A DNA stretch of 61,912 nucleotides from Histophilus somni (lineage in GTDB: Bacteria > Pseudomonadota > Gammaproteobacteria > Enterobacterales > Pasteurellaceae). Under the pieces are notes generated by a model, which had not been told where the DNA came from, did no database searches, and was given only the letters and a program-made list of their open reading frames with translations. The number at the start of each line of letters is the position of its first letter. Within the stretch, counting starts at the first letter, position 1. This document shows, in pieces, positions 5,878 through 15,342 of this stretch. Location of the stretch: positions 1-61,912 of the forward strand of contig NZ_JACHGQ010000008.1 in the NCBI RefSeq assembly GCF_014202395.1. Reading direction: 5' to 3'. The translations under genes and the position numbers were made by a program.

Positions 5878-7908
5878 TTATTTGACGGCTTGACGCAAAT
5901 TTGCAAATTGTTGAGAAAGGTTGATAGGGGTAACTTTTCCGGCAGATGTTTTTCTTTTCGCACCGGATTCAATATATTTGCATTTCGGATAGCCCGTACA
6001 ACCTAGGAAATCTCCATTTTTCCCTTTCATTTTTCGAAGTGGCTTACCGCATTGTGGGCATTTTTTAATATCTATATTGCCCATTTTGATACCTTGATGT
6101 CCACAGGTTTGAATAAGATGGAGAACAAACTGTTCTTGCTTTTGCATAAATTCCTGCAAGCTCATTTGGTTCTCGGCAATTTGATTTAATGCTTGTTCCC
6201 ATAATGCCGTTAACCCCGGATCTTTTAATACCGTCGGTAAATTATCAATCAACATCACGCCTGCGTCTGTCGCCACAATGGATTTCCCTTTTTTCTTGAT
6301 ATAACCGCGGTCATAAAGGGTTTTCATAATACTTGCCCGAGTAGCCTCTGTCCCCAGACCTTCCGTTTCACGTAATTGTTTCTTTAGCCGTTCATCTGTA
6401 ACAAAACGGGCGACATTCACCATTGCCGTGAGCAGTGTACCTTCTGTATAGTGTGCAGGCGGTGTGGTTTTAAGTGATTTTATTTCCGTATTCATCACCT
6501 TCAACATTTGCCCACTATTCAGTATTGGCAAACCTTGTTTCTCTCCCTGCTCTTCTTTAGACGCTCGAAACAAGGCTTTCCAACCTGCACTCACAATCAC
6601 TTGACCTTTTGCAATGCATTGATGCTCTCCACAAGATAACCTAACTCGGGTTTTATCCACTTCAAAGTGCGGTAGAAATTGTGCGAGATAACGCCGACGA
6701 ATTAAGTCATAAACTTTAAACTCATTCTCGTTCATTTTAGCAATATCAACCGGCTGTGTTGTGGGAATAATCCCATGGTGAGCGGTAATTTTTTTATCAT
6801 TCCACGCACGGGATTTTTGGCTCAAATTAAGCTGTACTCGCAAAGGCTGTAACTTGGCATCTGACTGCATCAGACTATTAATGACCTGAGGCACTTCAAG
6901 TAATTGTGCTTCAGGAAGATAACCGCAATCCGTACGCGGATAGGTAGTTGCTTTGTGTTTTTCATAGAGGGATTGTGCAATATCAAGCACTTGTTGTGTA
7001 CCTAAATCATAGAGGCGATTACATTCCGCCTGCAAATCACTTAATGCAAAAAGTAACGGCGGACTTTCTTTTTCTCGCTTCGTTTCTACATTCTGCACAC
7101 ACACTTGTCCCGCCTGACGAATCTGTTGTTCCGCTTGCTGAAGCACCTTTATCTCTAAACAACGCCCCTCTTCATCACAATATTGTTCAGGAACCAAAAG
7201 GCTTGCCTCAAAAGACTGAGCATTGGTTCCACAGACTTGTACCATCAATGCATAATGATAGGTTGGAACAAAATGAGCAATTTCCTTATCTCGATTCACC
7301 ACCAGTGCCAATGTGGGGCTTTGCACTCGCCCTACCGAAAGTGGCGGACCTTGATAACCTTGTTGTTGTGCCAAAAGAGTAAACATTCGACTAAAATTCA
7401 TTCCGATTAACCAATCTGCCCGACTGCGAGCAAGCCCGGCATAATAAAGAGGCAAGGTTTCTTCATTGGTTTTAAGCCGGCTGAGTGCTTTACGCACACT
7501 GATTTCATCAAGTGCAGTGATCCACAGCCGCTGAATATGTCCACGATAGCCCGCAATATCTAATAATTCACGGGCAATAGTTTCCCCTTCTCGATCAATA
7601 TCAGTTGAAATCACTACCGTGCGTGCTTTTTTCAGCAATGTCATCACGGTTTTATATTCTTTTTTTGCATCAGGTTTAGGGGAAACTTGCCATTGGGAAG
7701 GGATAATCGGGAGAGTATCTAATCGCCATGCCTTAAGTGCGGGATCGTATTGTTCCGGCGAGAAATGCTCAACCAAATGCCCTCTCGCCCAAGTAACAAC
7801 AATTGTGCCATCAGCGGTTGATAAATAACCCTCCCCTTTTTGTGTTGCCCCCAGCACTTTTGCAATATCCCGTCCCTGACTGGGTTTTTCGCATAGAAAG
7901 AGTTTCAT
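5878..7908 (-). CDS. topB: DNA topoisomerase III, ICE type (676 aa)
   Basis: A type IA topoisomerase that decatenates and relaxes DNA; ICEs of this class carry their own copy. It has the Toprim start MKLFLCEKPSQGRDIAKVLG, the acidic STDIDREGE motif, the active-site tyrosine in TYPRTDCGYLP and a C-terminal zinc ribbon (CPQCGKPL, then CTGYPKC). Full length for the family. The next gene upstream (7910-8197) ends only one base away, so the two are probably co-transcribed. An AAAGTGCGGT-type uptake word lies inside the gene near 6662. Confidence 0.95.
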   Translation of the reverse strand: MKLFLCEKPSQGRDIAKVLGATQKGEGYLSTADGTIVVTWARGHLVEHFSPEQYDPALKAWRLDTLPIIPSQWQVSPKPDAKKEYKTVMTLLKKARTVVISTDIDREGETIARELLDIAGYRGHIQRLWITALDEISVRKALSRLKTNEETLPLYYAGLARSRADWLIGMNFSRMFTLLAQQQGYQGPPLSVGRVQSPTLALVVNRDKEIAHFVPTYHYALMVQVCGTNAQSFEASLLVPEQYCDEEGRCLEIKVLQQAEQQIRQAGQVCVQNVETKREKESPPLLFALSDLQAECNRLYDLGTQQVLDIAQSLYEKHKATTYPRTDCGYLPEAQLLEVPQVINSLMQSDAKLQPLRVQLNLSQKSRAWNDKKITAHHGIIPTTQPVDIAKMNENEFKVYDLIRRRYLAQFLPHFEVDKTRVRLSCGEHQCIAKGQVIVSAGWKALFRASKEEQGEKQGLPILNSGQMLKVMNTEIKSLKTTPPAHYTEGTLLTAMVNVARFVTDERLKKQLRETEGLGTEATRASIMKTLYDRGYIKKKGKSIVATDAGVMLIDNLPTVLKDPGLTALWEQALNQIAENQMSLQEFMQKQEQFVLHLIQTCGHQGIKMGNIDIKKCPQCGKPLRKMKGKNGDFLGCTGYPKCKYIESGAKRKTSAGKVTPINLSQQFANLRQAVK

Positions 7909-7909
7909 T

Positions 7910-8197
7910 TCACTTACCTTGAAATAATGTTTTTAACTCTGGGCGACTCGTCTCTGAAATTGTTAAAATCGCTGAAACAATTTCTTGACAGAAAGAGCAA
8001 GATTGAATGTAATGACAATTATTGCGATTTTTAATGAAATGAAACAGGACAATATCCTCCCAATCATCGGGATAAACACCCCCATGAATACTTATCAAAT
8101 AATGTTTAATATCTTCGATTTCAGCTTGAAGTACCCAATTTTCAAGTTCAATCTGCAATTCATGCAATACTTGATGACGAGTTCGGGGAAAATCCAT
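7910..8197 (-). CDS. Small ICE protein encoded just upstream of topB (95 aa)
   Basis: I take the start MDFPRTRHQVLHEL, with GGAAC upstream; a longer reading runs into the opposite promoter region. The protein has HGGVYPDDWEDIVLFHF and a Cys pair, CSFC. Function unknown. The stop lies one base from topB, suggesting an operon. In this ICE class the gene is normally close to ssb; here the nested block at about 8.2-24.4 kb separates them. Confidence 0.6.
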   Translation of the reverse strand: MDFPRTRHQVLHELQIELENWVLQAEIEDIKHYLISIHGGVYPDDWEDIVLFHFIKNRNNCHYIQSCSFCQEIVSAILTISETSRPELKTLFQGK

Positions 8198-8291
8198 TAT
8201 GTGTTCCGTTATTAAATGATAATTTAAGGGATATTTAATCAATAACGATTTTTGCTCACAATTTTTTATTCTTTTAAATGTGGAAATAAAT

Positions 8292-9014
8292 ATGAAATGG
8301 AAAAAAGTTAGAGTCGATTTTACAGAAACCGTTAAATGCAAATTTTGCAATAGGATAATTAACTCAGGTAAAGGAATCTTGATTCAAAATGAATACGGTG
8401 ATTTCGCATTTTCTGGACCAACATGTGCTAAGAAAAAATCTAATATAACAAACTATGATGAGAACATAATAGATATAACGAAAGGATGCATATTACAAGA
8501 TAAACCTCATTCTGAAAAACTAATACCGCAAAAAATATTAAATAACAACATTGATATAGAATATGAAAACTTCACCTCTGAAGAGGACGCACAAGTACAT
8601 AACTATCTTGATGAGAATGCAGTAAGTGCCTATTTAACCTTACGCTTTGAAAAGTTATCCCATATAAAGTCTATTTTTACCTCCAAAAAACTAGATGATA
8701 TTTATCATTCATACACCATTAATGGTAAAATTTCTGAGCAAGATGAGAATTATATAAAACAAGCCATGTATGGAAATAAATGTCCTCTTTTAACATATCA
8801 AAATTTACAATCTGTCTATGCAGCTGAGTATTGGTTATTATCGTTTATTAAATATAATTCAGATTCAGATTTAACCTTTATCAAGAATGTTTTAAGCCAA
8901 CTGCATAAAAAACTAACATTATCTAATAAACAAATTATTGCTATTAATAAATGGTTTGTCCATTCTGAAGGTAAAACGGTAAAACTAAAAGAAAATAGTT
9001 TCATAAATAAATAA
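8292..9014 (+). CDS. Hypothetical protein with N-terminal zinc finger (240 aa)
   Basis: Begins MKWKKVRVDFTETVKCKFCN; the alternative start MEIN lies four codons upstream. CKFC near residue 15 and GPTC near residue 45 look like a treble-clef zinc site (KCKFCNRIINSGKG, then FAFSGPTCA). The rest is helical, lysine-rich and very AT-rich, with no recognised domain. It is divergent from the topB operon and just left of the 31-bp repeat that brackets the second convergent module. Confidence 0.6.
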   Translation: MKWKKVRVDFTETVKCKFCNRIINSGKGILIQNEYGDFAFSGPTCAKKKSNITNYDENIIDITKGCILQDKPHSEKLIPQKILNNNIDIEYENFTSEEDAQVHNYLDENAVSAYLTLRFEKLSHIKSIFTSKKLDDIYHSYTINGKISEQDENYIKQAMYGNKCPLLTYQNLQSVYAAEYWLLSFIKYNSDSDLTFIKNVLSQLHKKLTLSNKQIIAINKWFVHSEGKTVKLKENSFINK

Positions 9015-9021
9015 TCTTAAC

Positions 9022-9052
9022 AAAAAGCCCAATCATCAAGATTGGGCAACAC
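9022..9052. repeat. 31-bp direct repeat with hairpin, left copy
   Basis: The word starts AAAAAGCCCAATCATC and ends GATTGGGCAACAC, and is identical to 10503-10533. It contains the stem GCCCAATC/GATTGGGC. The pair brackets the convergent module at 9300-10444. Confidence 0.85.
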
Positions 9053-9217
9053 CTAATACTTTTAAGGTAAAATGAAATCTACCAATGCCGGCAAGGAGAT
9101 CGATAAAAGTGAATTTAGAGAGAAGAAAAGACAATATAATAAGCACTCATTTAATCATATTTTTGATAATTAAATAAATATCTGTTTCATAAACAACCAT
9201 TTTTTCTCTTATGACTA

Positions 9218-9276
9218 AATTGAATTAATAACGAGCTTTATTCTATTCCTATGATAAAGTTCGTTATTACTCAATT
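9218..9276 (+). promoter_or_regulatory. Large leader hairpin upstream of the 83-aa gene
   Basis: AATAACGAGCTTTAT and ATAAAGTTCGTTATT pair around about ten bases, and outer AATTGA/TCAATT bases extend the stem past 20 pairs. It ends about 14 bases before the TAGGAGAG ribosome site, so it would lie in the leader RNA or be a strong operator. Confidence 0.55.
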
Positions 9277-9299
9277 CGTATTAACTAGGAGAGCATTTA

Positions 9300-9551
9300 A
9301 TGAAAAAACATCATAATGACGTATTATCAAATCGAGCTATTCTTAATAATGTAAAATCACCGGAATGCCATCAATGTGATGAGCTTATTATTTTTTCATT
9401 ACAGGACAATCACCATCATTTCTCTCTTAGCTTATCTACCTTACTTGAATGTTTGAAATTTGCTGAAAATGAAAATGTGATACCACCTATTCATGAAACT
9501 TGGTGGGACGAAATATCTAAAATAGTAGAAATTCCATCTCACCGGATTTAA
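9300..9551 (+). CDS. Small partner of the convergent module, copy 2 (83 aa)
   Basis: ATG after AGGAGAGCATTTA. It is a short paralogue of the product of 1195-1641: both have H-x-FSLSL, a leucine-rich helix, and a Pro/Trp segment (IPPIHETWWDEI). It lacks the C-terminal half of copy 1. An extra CHQCDE near residue 32 could bind metal. The stop overlaps the end of the opposite gene at 9548 by four bases, so the two transcripts must collide. Confidence 0.6.
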   Translation: MKKHHNDVLSNRAILNNVKSPECHQCDELIIFSLQDNHHHFSLSLSTLLECLKFAENENVIPPIHETWWDEISKIVEIPSHRI

Positions 9552-10444
9552 AAAGTAAAACCTTTCTCTTGTGCGACTTCTTTTGCTATTCCAAGAAGTA
9601 CTTTATTACTTTCTCTTATTTTTTCACTTAATTTATTTTGATCAAAATGTATAATATTTTCAATATATTTGGGATCCAATTTTAACTTATCTTCATAAAT
9701 AAGTTTATTATTTAGCATTACTTGAAATAGCAGTGTTTCAAGTAATGTATGTTGATTTAACTTGGTCTCATGAGCTATAAAGTAAAATTCTAAAGTTTGA
9801 TAACAATCGATGTTATTACATATTTTACCATTGTTGATAACAATCTCTCGACAGTTTTCTAAAGTCTGAGCCAAACGGCTTTTAAGGTCAATTCTTCGAT
9901 AAAATAATGAATTTGCCCTCATAAAATACATTAGCATAAAAGGAATATTTATCAGAGTAGAACCGGGATAAAGATAAGCTTTACTATCAAAGTAATCATT
10001 CAGTAAACTGTATGCAAATGACTTACTGATATATATTCCCGTGTATTTAGAAATCAGATAAATCATACGGTCAAAATTTAGAACAAGCTTTTGGATAATT
10101 GAAAGAACAAGAGGATTAACTTCAGCTTTTCTGGTCTCTTTATCATATTCTTGTCTTTTAGCACGGTAGGGACAAAAATCATAATCTGCCTGATAATAAG
10201 TTGCTAATCCCGATAAAGAATAATTAATATGCTTACCATAAGGTTTATCTGTATTAAGCAGTTTTTTGTAGAGTCCGATAACCTGTACAGGTCCATTACA
10301 AGCAGGACAGATAGCATATTGATTAATTTCATTGGAAGCATTTTTACGATTAAATAGTTTGGATTTACGCGTCTTTTTCTCAAAAAGATTTTTATCTATA
10401 GGGTAATTTTGGTTATCATTTTGATCAAACTTTATTCTATCCAT
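9548..10444 (-). CDS. CPxC zinc protein of the convergent module, copy 2 (298 aa)
   Basis: Paralogue of 247-1176. It starts MDRIKFDQNDNQN after AGGAGGT. The zinc-like AICPACNGP and later YDFCPYR, the YGKHINYSLSGLA stretch and FDRMIYLISKYTGIYI line up in order with copy 1. Function unknown. The pair is inverted relative to copy 1 and lies between perfect 31-bp direct repeats, which suggests it moved or duplicated as a unit. Confidence 0.7.
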   Translation of the reverse strand: MDRIKFDQNDNQNYPIDKNLFEKKTRKSKLFNRKNASNEINQYAICPACNGPVQVIGLYKKLLNTDKPYGKHINYSLSGLATYYQADYDFCPYRAKRQEYDKETRKAEVNPLVLSIIQKLVLNFDRMIYLISKYTGIYISKSFAYSLLNDYFDSKAYLYPGSTLINIPFMLMYFMRANSLFYRRIDLKSRLAQTLENCREIVINNGKICNNIDCYQTLEFYFIAHETKLNQHTLLETLLFQVMLNNKLIYEDKLKLDPKYIENIIHFDQNKLSEKIRESNKVLLGIAKEVAQEKGFTF

Positions 10445-10502
10445 AGCACCTCCTATATCTAACTACGTTCAATCATAACATTTACTACCTTATGAGCAAA
10501 CA

Positions 10503-10533
10503 AAAAAGCCCAATCATCAAGATTGGGCAACAC
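10503..10533. repeat. 31-bp direct repeat with hairpin, right copy; lipoprotein terminator
   Basis: Identical to 9022-9052. On the minus strand it reads GCCCAATC-TTGAT-GATTGGGC then TTTTTTG, a good rho-independent terminator for the lipoprotein gene ending at 10556. Confidence 0.85.
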
Positions 10534-10555
10534 TGAGGTTTTAGAGCAAACAAAC

Positions 10556-11035
10556 CTATTTAGCCGCTTTTAAAATATCCGCTTTTATTTGATTGGCAAA
10601 GCCTTGAGACCCTTTCACCCGCCAAGAAATAAGGGTATTTTTGCCCTCTTTTTCTAAGGTAACTGCGACATAATACCGCCCCTCATTACCAAAAGAATCC
10701 GCCATTCGATAATAAACGCCCGGCGTTTTTTCATGAACATAGCCGCCTTCGGCAATTGCAGATTTTTTCCAGGCACAATTCTTATTTGATTCAGGATCGC
10801 ATTTCAACATTTCTTCCATTGTTTCAAACCCTACATTACGCTTAATGCGTACATACAGGGTATCAATATCTCGTTTAGAGGTTAAGGTATCCGAGAATTG
10901 TTGTTTATCTGCATTGAGCGTACGATTGATTTCTCCTGCCCAATCGCCTACTTTTTGATTGAGTGCAGAGAGTTCGGCACAACCTGTAATAAGCAATGCA
11001 GAAGCCAAAAATAGAGGGTATCTTAAATTATACAT
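10556..11035 (-). CDS. Putative ICE lipoprotein (159 aa)
   Basis: The N-terminus MYNLRYPLFLASALLITGCA is a type II signal peptide with lipobox LITGC, so the mature protein should be lipid-anchored. The body is mixed alpha/beta with two cysteines (LKCDPESNKNC) that could form a disulfide. GGAGGATGACAT precedes ATG. I do not recognise a named family. The terminator hairpin at 10503-10533 follows. Confidence 0.75.
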   Translation of the reverse strand: MYNLRYPLFLASALLITGCAELSALNQKVGDWAGEINRTLNADKQQFSDTLTSKRDIDTLYVRIKRNVGFETMEEMLKCDPESNKNCAWKKSAIAEGGYVHEKTPGVYYRMADSFGNEGRYYVAVTLEKEGKNTLISWRVKGSQGFANQIKADILKAAK

Positions 11036-11935
11036 GTCATCCTCCTTGCAAGTATTTTGTTGATATTCATTTTTTGCAAAAGTGCGGTTAAAATCTACTT
11101 AAATAGAATGGTCATTATCAGTTGGGTAAATCACCTCAATATCTGCGAGATCTTCCATTGGAATACTTGTTTGCATAATGATATATCGATTCATATTTAA
11201 ATTATTTAATGAATAAAGCAAATTTAGTTAAATAAAATGGTGTCCACTTATTTGATTACGCTGGACCAACGTAAGACTGTACGTTTCAGTATTTAAAATG
11301 GTTGTTTCTATATCATATTAAAGTGTAAATCATAAAACTAGTTAAAAATCAAATTGTTAGATATAAATATTGCAATTCAAAACATAAATATGTAAAAATA
11401 AAACATAAAAAAACTAGATTTCAGATTTTATTTTTACACCTCATACTTACTATGAGATGTCAAGCAGACAATATTTATTCATAAAACCATTGAAAGCACG
11501 AAAAATTGGCAAGTCGTAGTAGAAATTGGCATCAGTTACGTTCAACTTTATAGGAAGTATCACTAAATTTGATTATGCTGTTTTTACACTTATTGACTCA
11601 GTTACTCAATCTGCTCATCAGCCCTATTCCACTTCCACCCTTTTCCCAATATCTTTCAATTTCGACAACTTTCCCACCAATCTTGGTGCATCATCTAGAC
11701 TAATGGCGAAGATCCAAAGATAGGTAATCACCACATAAATATGCTCGCGGTCACGCCTTGTTTAATGATGTTTTAAATACAATAAATGCACAGGATAATG
11801 TTCTTTGAGGTGATAAGGAAACACCCTCTGGGAAGACAGTGTTTTTTGCAAAAAGAAACATAAATCAAATGTCAAATTGGCTTGAAATTTATTGCTGATA
11901 ATCCCATTATACAGTATGTTATTTAGAGGTGAAAT
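11036..11935. other. Intergenic boundary zone with decayed fragments (900 bp)
   Basis: No intact gene. An uptake word lies near 11083. On the minus strand short reading frames remain: one ends IPMEDLADIEVIYP near 11100-11190, and another reads SLDDAPRLVGKLSKLKDIG near 11640-11700, both broken. GGTGTCCACTTATTTGATTA near 11238 resembles an insertion-sequence end. I infer that the left border of the recombinase-borne CBASS block lies here. A promoter-like TTGCTG-N17-TATGTT occurs at about 11893-11921. Confidence 0.4.
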
Positions 11936-13150
11936 ATGAACCATTATACAAACAATCTTCATCGTGTTTTTGTAGACCAAAAGATTGGTTTTAAGAAAAA
12001 GATTACCCCAACAGAACAGGACTTAAACTTTTTTAATCAGGTTAAAAAAGATGTTAAAAGCCACTTAAAGACCAAAATCAAGGAATTTTTGGAGCAACAA
12101 GGAATTGCTAATATTGCCCCAAAATTTCGCATTCAAGGATCGTGGGCGTATGGCACTTGCAATTTGCCGGCCAAACAAGGTCAAGAAATGGATTTTGATT
12201 ATGGGGTGTATTTGCCTGTTCGTGCATTTGAAGGCTTTAATCCTGATGCTGGTGCAAGTGAGCAAGCCAAAAATTACTTTGAGCAAGTAGAATCGATAAT
12301 AAGCGATTTATGTCGTCAACATGATGATTGGCAGTTAGATACTTCTGCCCCATCACCGTGTATTCGCATTAAAATCAGAAGGGATGCCCATATGGACATT
12401 CCACTTTATGCGGTTCCTGATGATATGTTTGACAGTTTAGAAGAACGCAATGAATTACTAGTGTCGTTGGACAGTACGACTGCTATTAATGAAAGTTTAA
12501 ATTATTCTGAGTGGGCATTTGAAGATTTTAATATCAGATCATTTGCTGAAGCATCTTTAATGGATAAAAATATTCAAATGATTCATATGGCAAGACGAGA
12601 TGGTACTTGGCAAGAAAGCGACTGTGAACTGATTCGCAAATGGTTTGTCGATAAATTAAAGTCTTTAGAAAATAACGGTCAGCAATTACGAGCAATTTGC
12701 CGCTACTTAAAGGCGTGGCGTGATTGGCAATTTGCAGATAAATCTTTTCAGCCAAGTTCTATTTTATTGATGATTATTGCCTGCAAGCATTATCAATATT
12801 ACCAATATCGTGATGACTTAGCACTATTATCAGTTTTAGAAAAATTACCAAATGCTTTGAATGACAATGTTTATGAAAACATTGAAGAACACGAAAGTGA
12901 AGATTTTAATCGCATGAAAGGAGATGAAAGAGTTGAAGCCGGCCAATATGCTGATAAACTTTATCGGAATTTTATGGCGAGTTTAAATAATTTTGATAAA
13001 ACCAAAGCACTAAAATTCATCATAAATGAGTGGGGTAGCAGAATACCGGAAGATGAGGATTTGATTGAAACTTCCCGGCAAGCTGTTTTTGATACACCGC
13101 CATTAGAGCAATCAAACATCACCCCACAAGTCCCATTAAGGCAAGGCTAA
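11936..13150 (+). CDS. CBASS CD-NTase, DncV-like cyclic (oligo)nucleotide synthase (404 aa)
   Basis: Senses phage infection and makes a cyclic nucleotide signal; DncV relatives mainly make 3',3'-cGAMP. Visible motifs: GSWAYGT at residues 68-74, the metal-binding pair in EMDFDYGVYLP (D86, D88), the third acid in HMDIPLYAVP (D154), and CRYLKAWRDWQF of the DncV-type C-terminal region. The protein ends PLRQG; a C-terminal glycine is what Cap2 enzymes attach to targets. GAGGTGAAAT precedes ATG, and the stop overlaps the next ATG (TAATG), so translation is coupled. Confidence 0.93.
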   Translation: MNHYTNNLHRVFVDQKIGFKKKITPTEQDLNFFNQVKKDVKSHLKTKIKEFLEQQGIANIAPKFRIQGSWAYGTCNLPAKQGQEMDFDYGVYLPVRAFEGFNPDAGASEQAKNYFEQVESIISDLCRQHDDWQLDTSAPSPCIRIKIRRDAHMDIPLYAVPDDMFDSLEERNELLVSLDSTTAINESLNYSEWAFEDFNIRSFAEASLMDKNIQMIHMARRDGTWQESDCELIRKWFVDKLKSLENNGQQLRAICRYLKAWRDWQFADKSFQPSSILLMIIACKHYQYYQYRDDLALLSVLEKLPNALNDNVYENIEEHESEDFNRMKGDERVEAGQYADKLYRNFMASLNNFDKTKALKFIINEWGSRIPEDEDLIETSRQAVFDTPPLEQSNITPQVPLRQG

Positions 13151-13655
13151 TGGATTATACAGAATGGCAAGCAGTTGATAGTGATTTTATTGTGCGTATA
13201 GATAACCATATTATCACTCAATTAACTACGTATCGTCAAAAACAAACAGGCAGTCTGAATCTTTGGGACTGCTTGTTGGATTGGTTTGGGAAAATGCTTT
13301 TTGGGTCAAAGCAATTACCACGCCAACACCATTTGATGAACTCAGTCGTTTTTTATGTATTCGCACACAAAAATCAGCTGATTACAATTTCAACTTATTG
13401 AAAAAATTAAATAAACAATCTAATCATCAATGGCATTATTTGGGAGAATGGCATACACACCCAGAAATTTATCCAAAACCATCAAAAACAGATTTGAATA
13501 GTTGGAATGAATTACCTAAAAATACCTACTATGATAGAAATATTCACTTATTTTGGATTTGTAGTAGTGAAGTCCATAGCAACGATTGGCTAAATATTCG
13601 TATTAATAATGTATTTTTTAAGTTGGTATTAGAAAACGATGAATCATCGCAATAA
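13150..13655 (+). pseudogene. cap3: CBASS Cap3, JAB-family isopeptidase, frameshifted
   Basis: Cap3 normally cleaves the CD-NTase off its targets. The first frame covers MDYTEWQAVDSDFIVRIDNH to about residue 35. The rest lies in the next frame: ESLGLLVGLVWENAFW, then the zinc motif GEWHTHPE with the downstream S-x-x-D (SKTD). One missing G in CTGAATCT near 13257 (expected CTGGAATCT) explains the break. Even when repaired the motif is ESLG rather than the usual ESGG. No homopolymer is involved, so it may be a real mutation. The start is coupled to the synthase stop; the end overlaps cap2 by 17 bases. Confidence 0.85.
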
Positions 13656-15342
13656 AATTATTGAAAAATTGTCTTATCACCAATATGAACCAATCTCGTT
13701 CTCAGATTTTAAAAATAGCCAATTAAGTAATGAAAGTATCTGTTATAAAAAAGAAATTATTGTAGGGAATACAAAAATTGAATATTGTTTGATTTTTTCT
13801 AATTCAGCATTGTTGGATTTTCCTAAAATTTACATAACAGAAAATCAACTATTACTCTTACAGAAAAATTTCCCACATATTACCCAGCCTATACCTCATT
13901 TGCAGAAAAGACAAATTACTTATTCAAATAATAAGTTGTATTACGTTTGTTATTTTATGGAAAACAGTCAGATCATACCAAGAAATGATCTTGATAAATT
14001 TATTTTGGTAATTGAGCAATATTTGATGAATTTTTTTGTTAAATTGTTAGATCAAAACAAATATATTCAAGAGTATTCAGAAGATTTTTGGGGAATGGTT
14101 ATTGTTTTGAATGATTTAACTAATGATAAAAATCATTCTTGGTACATTATTAAAAATGAAGAAAATTATGATTTCTTAAACTCAAAAAATAAAAATAATG
14201 TTTTTTATTTGCAAATTAACAACAAAAATAATCCAAATTTTTTAGGGTTATTTAAAAATGATCAAGTTACTGTTCAGTCATTTCTAGATTTTATACAAAA
14301 ATGGGATGACTGTAATTACAAAAAATTAGAACATTATTTATATAATCTAAACAAAAAACATAAAAAAGAACCGGTCAATATACTAATTAATTGGAAAAAT
14401 AAGTTAATGGGGGTGTCATTTGAATGGAATGATTTCCAACATAATTTATTAAAAGATTTTTTAGATCAAAAATTTTTGAAGCAAAAATTAGTGTTTCATA
14501 CGGTGAATTTAATTGATTTAAAAACCAGTATTTTGAGAAATCTGCCAGAGAAATCACAGAATGGTTTGTTAGGTAAAAAAGTTTTTCAGGTTGGTTTGGG
14601 ATCAATTGGTGGATATATGGCAGATTCCTTGATCAAAATCGGTGCTGGTATTGATGATGAATTTACTATTATTGATAATGACATTTTAAGTATTGATAAT
14701 ATTGGGCGACATTTATTAGGTATTGAATATATTGGAAAAAGTAAATCTCAAGCATTTAAAGAATATGCACAAAGGCAAACTTTTAATCAAATACAAAAGC
14801 TAAACACTAAGGATAATAATATTAGTGATTATAACTTTCAATATTTTATGGATAATCCAGTAGATTTAATTGTGGATGCAACAGGTAGTATTGAAGTACA
14901 AGAATATCTCAATGAATTAGTGCAACAAATGCCATTAGAATCTCGCCCAAATTTATTACATTTGTGGATTTTTGGTAATGGCGAATGTGTACAAGGATTT
15001 TGGCATGATGCAAAATTGCAAGATCATCAAGGTGGCTGTATTCAATGCTTGGGAACATCGGCTAATGGACTGTTTGAAAGTACTTTACCAATTAGAAATT
15101 TAAACAAAGAACAACGCTTTGGTGTTTGTTCGGCATTTACACCCTATGCCGTATCTGGTGGAATGATGGCAAGCTCATTGGGTATTAATATGATATTGGA
15201 ATGGCTAGAAACCGGTATGGTAAAAAATAATTACCAAACCCGTTACAACTCTGAATATCAAAATGAGAAAATCAATGATATGTTAATTATGGCAGACGTA
15301 AACTGCCCTTATTGTGGAGAAAAATATGCAAAATCAATCTGA
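13639..15342 (+). CDS. cap2: CBASS Cap2, E2-E1 fusion conjugase (567 aa)
   Basis: Activates and conjugates the C-terminus of the CD-NTase to primed targets. The N-terminal part is an E2-like domain, with C104 in YYVCYFMENSQI the likely catalytic cysteine. The C-terminal part is a ThiF/E1 domain: nucleotide loop GLGSIGG at 319-325, acidic IIDNDILS, NIGRHLL, and active-site C497 in FGVCSAFTPYAV. Cys pairs CIQC (467/470) and CPYC (556/559) should hold zinc. Full length and intact. Strongly AT-rich, more so than the CD-NTase gene. Confidence 0.9.
   Translation: MNHRNKIIEKLSYHQYEPISFSDFKNSQLSNESICYKKEIIVGNTKIEYCLIFSNSALLDFPKIYITENQLLLLQKNFPHITQPIPHLQKRQITYSNNKLYYVCYFMENSQIIPRNDLDKFILVIEQYLMNFFVKLLDQNKYIQEYSEDFWGMVIVLNDLTNDKNHSWYIIKNEENYDFLNSKNKNNVFYLQINNKNNPNFLGLFKNDQVTVQSFLDFIQKWDDCNYKKLEHYLYNLNKKHKKEPVNILINWKNKLMGVSFEWNDFQHNLLKDFLDQKFLKQKLVFHTVNLIDLKTSILRNLPEKSQNGLLGKKVFQVGLGSIGGYMADSLIKIGAGIDDEFTIIDNDILSIDNIGRHLLGIEYIGKSKSQAFKEYAQRQTFNQIQKLNTKDNNISDYNFQYFMDNPVDLIVDATGSIEVQEYLNELVQQMPLESRPNLLHLWIFGNGECVQGFWHDAKLQDHQGGCIQCLGTSANGLFESTLPIRNLNKEQRFGVCSAFTPYAVSGGMMASSLGINMILEWLETGMVKNNYQTRYNSEYQNEKINDMLIMADVNCPYCGEKYAKSI

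Noticed and set aside
6948-7382. Antisense frame of 144 codons within topB
   Set aside because: Shadow of a well-conserved topoisomerase gene.
11526-11723. Plus-strand 65-codon frame before CBASS
   Set aside because: No ribosome site; the opposite strand carries decayed coding traces that explain it better.
12065-12755. Antisense or alternate frames in the CD-NTase gene
   Set aside because: All catalytic motifs lie in the 404-codon frame; the others are shadows.
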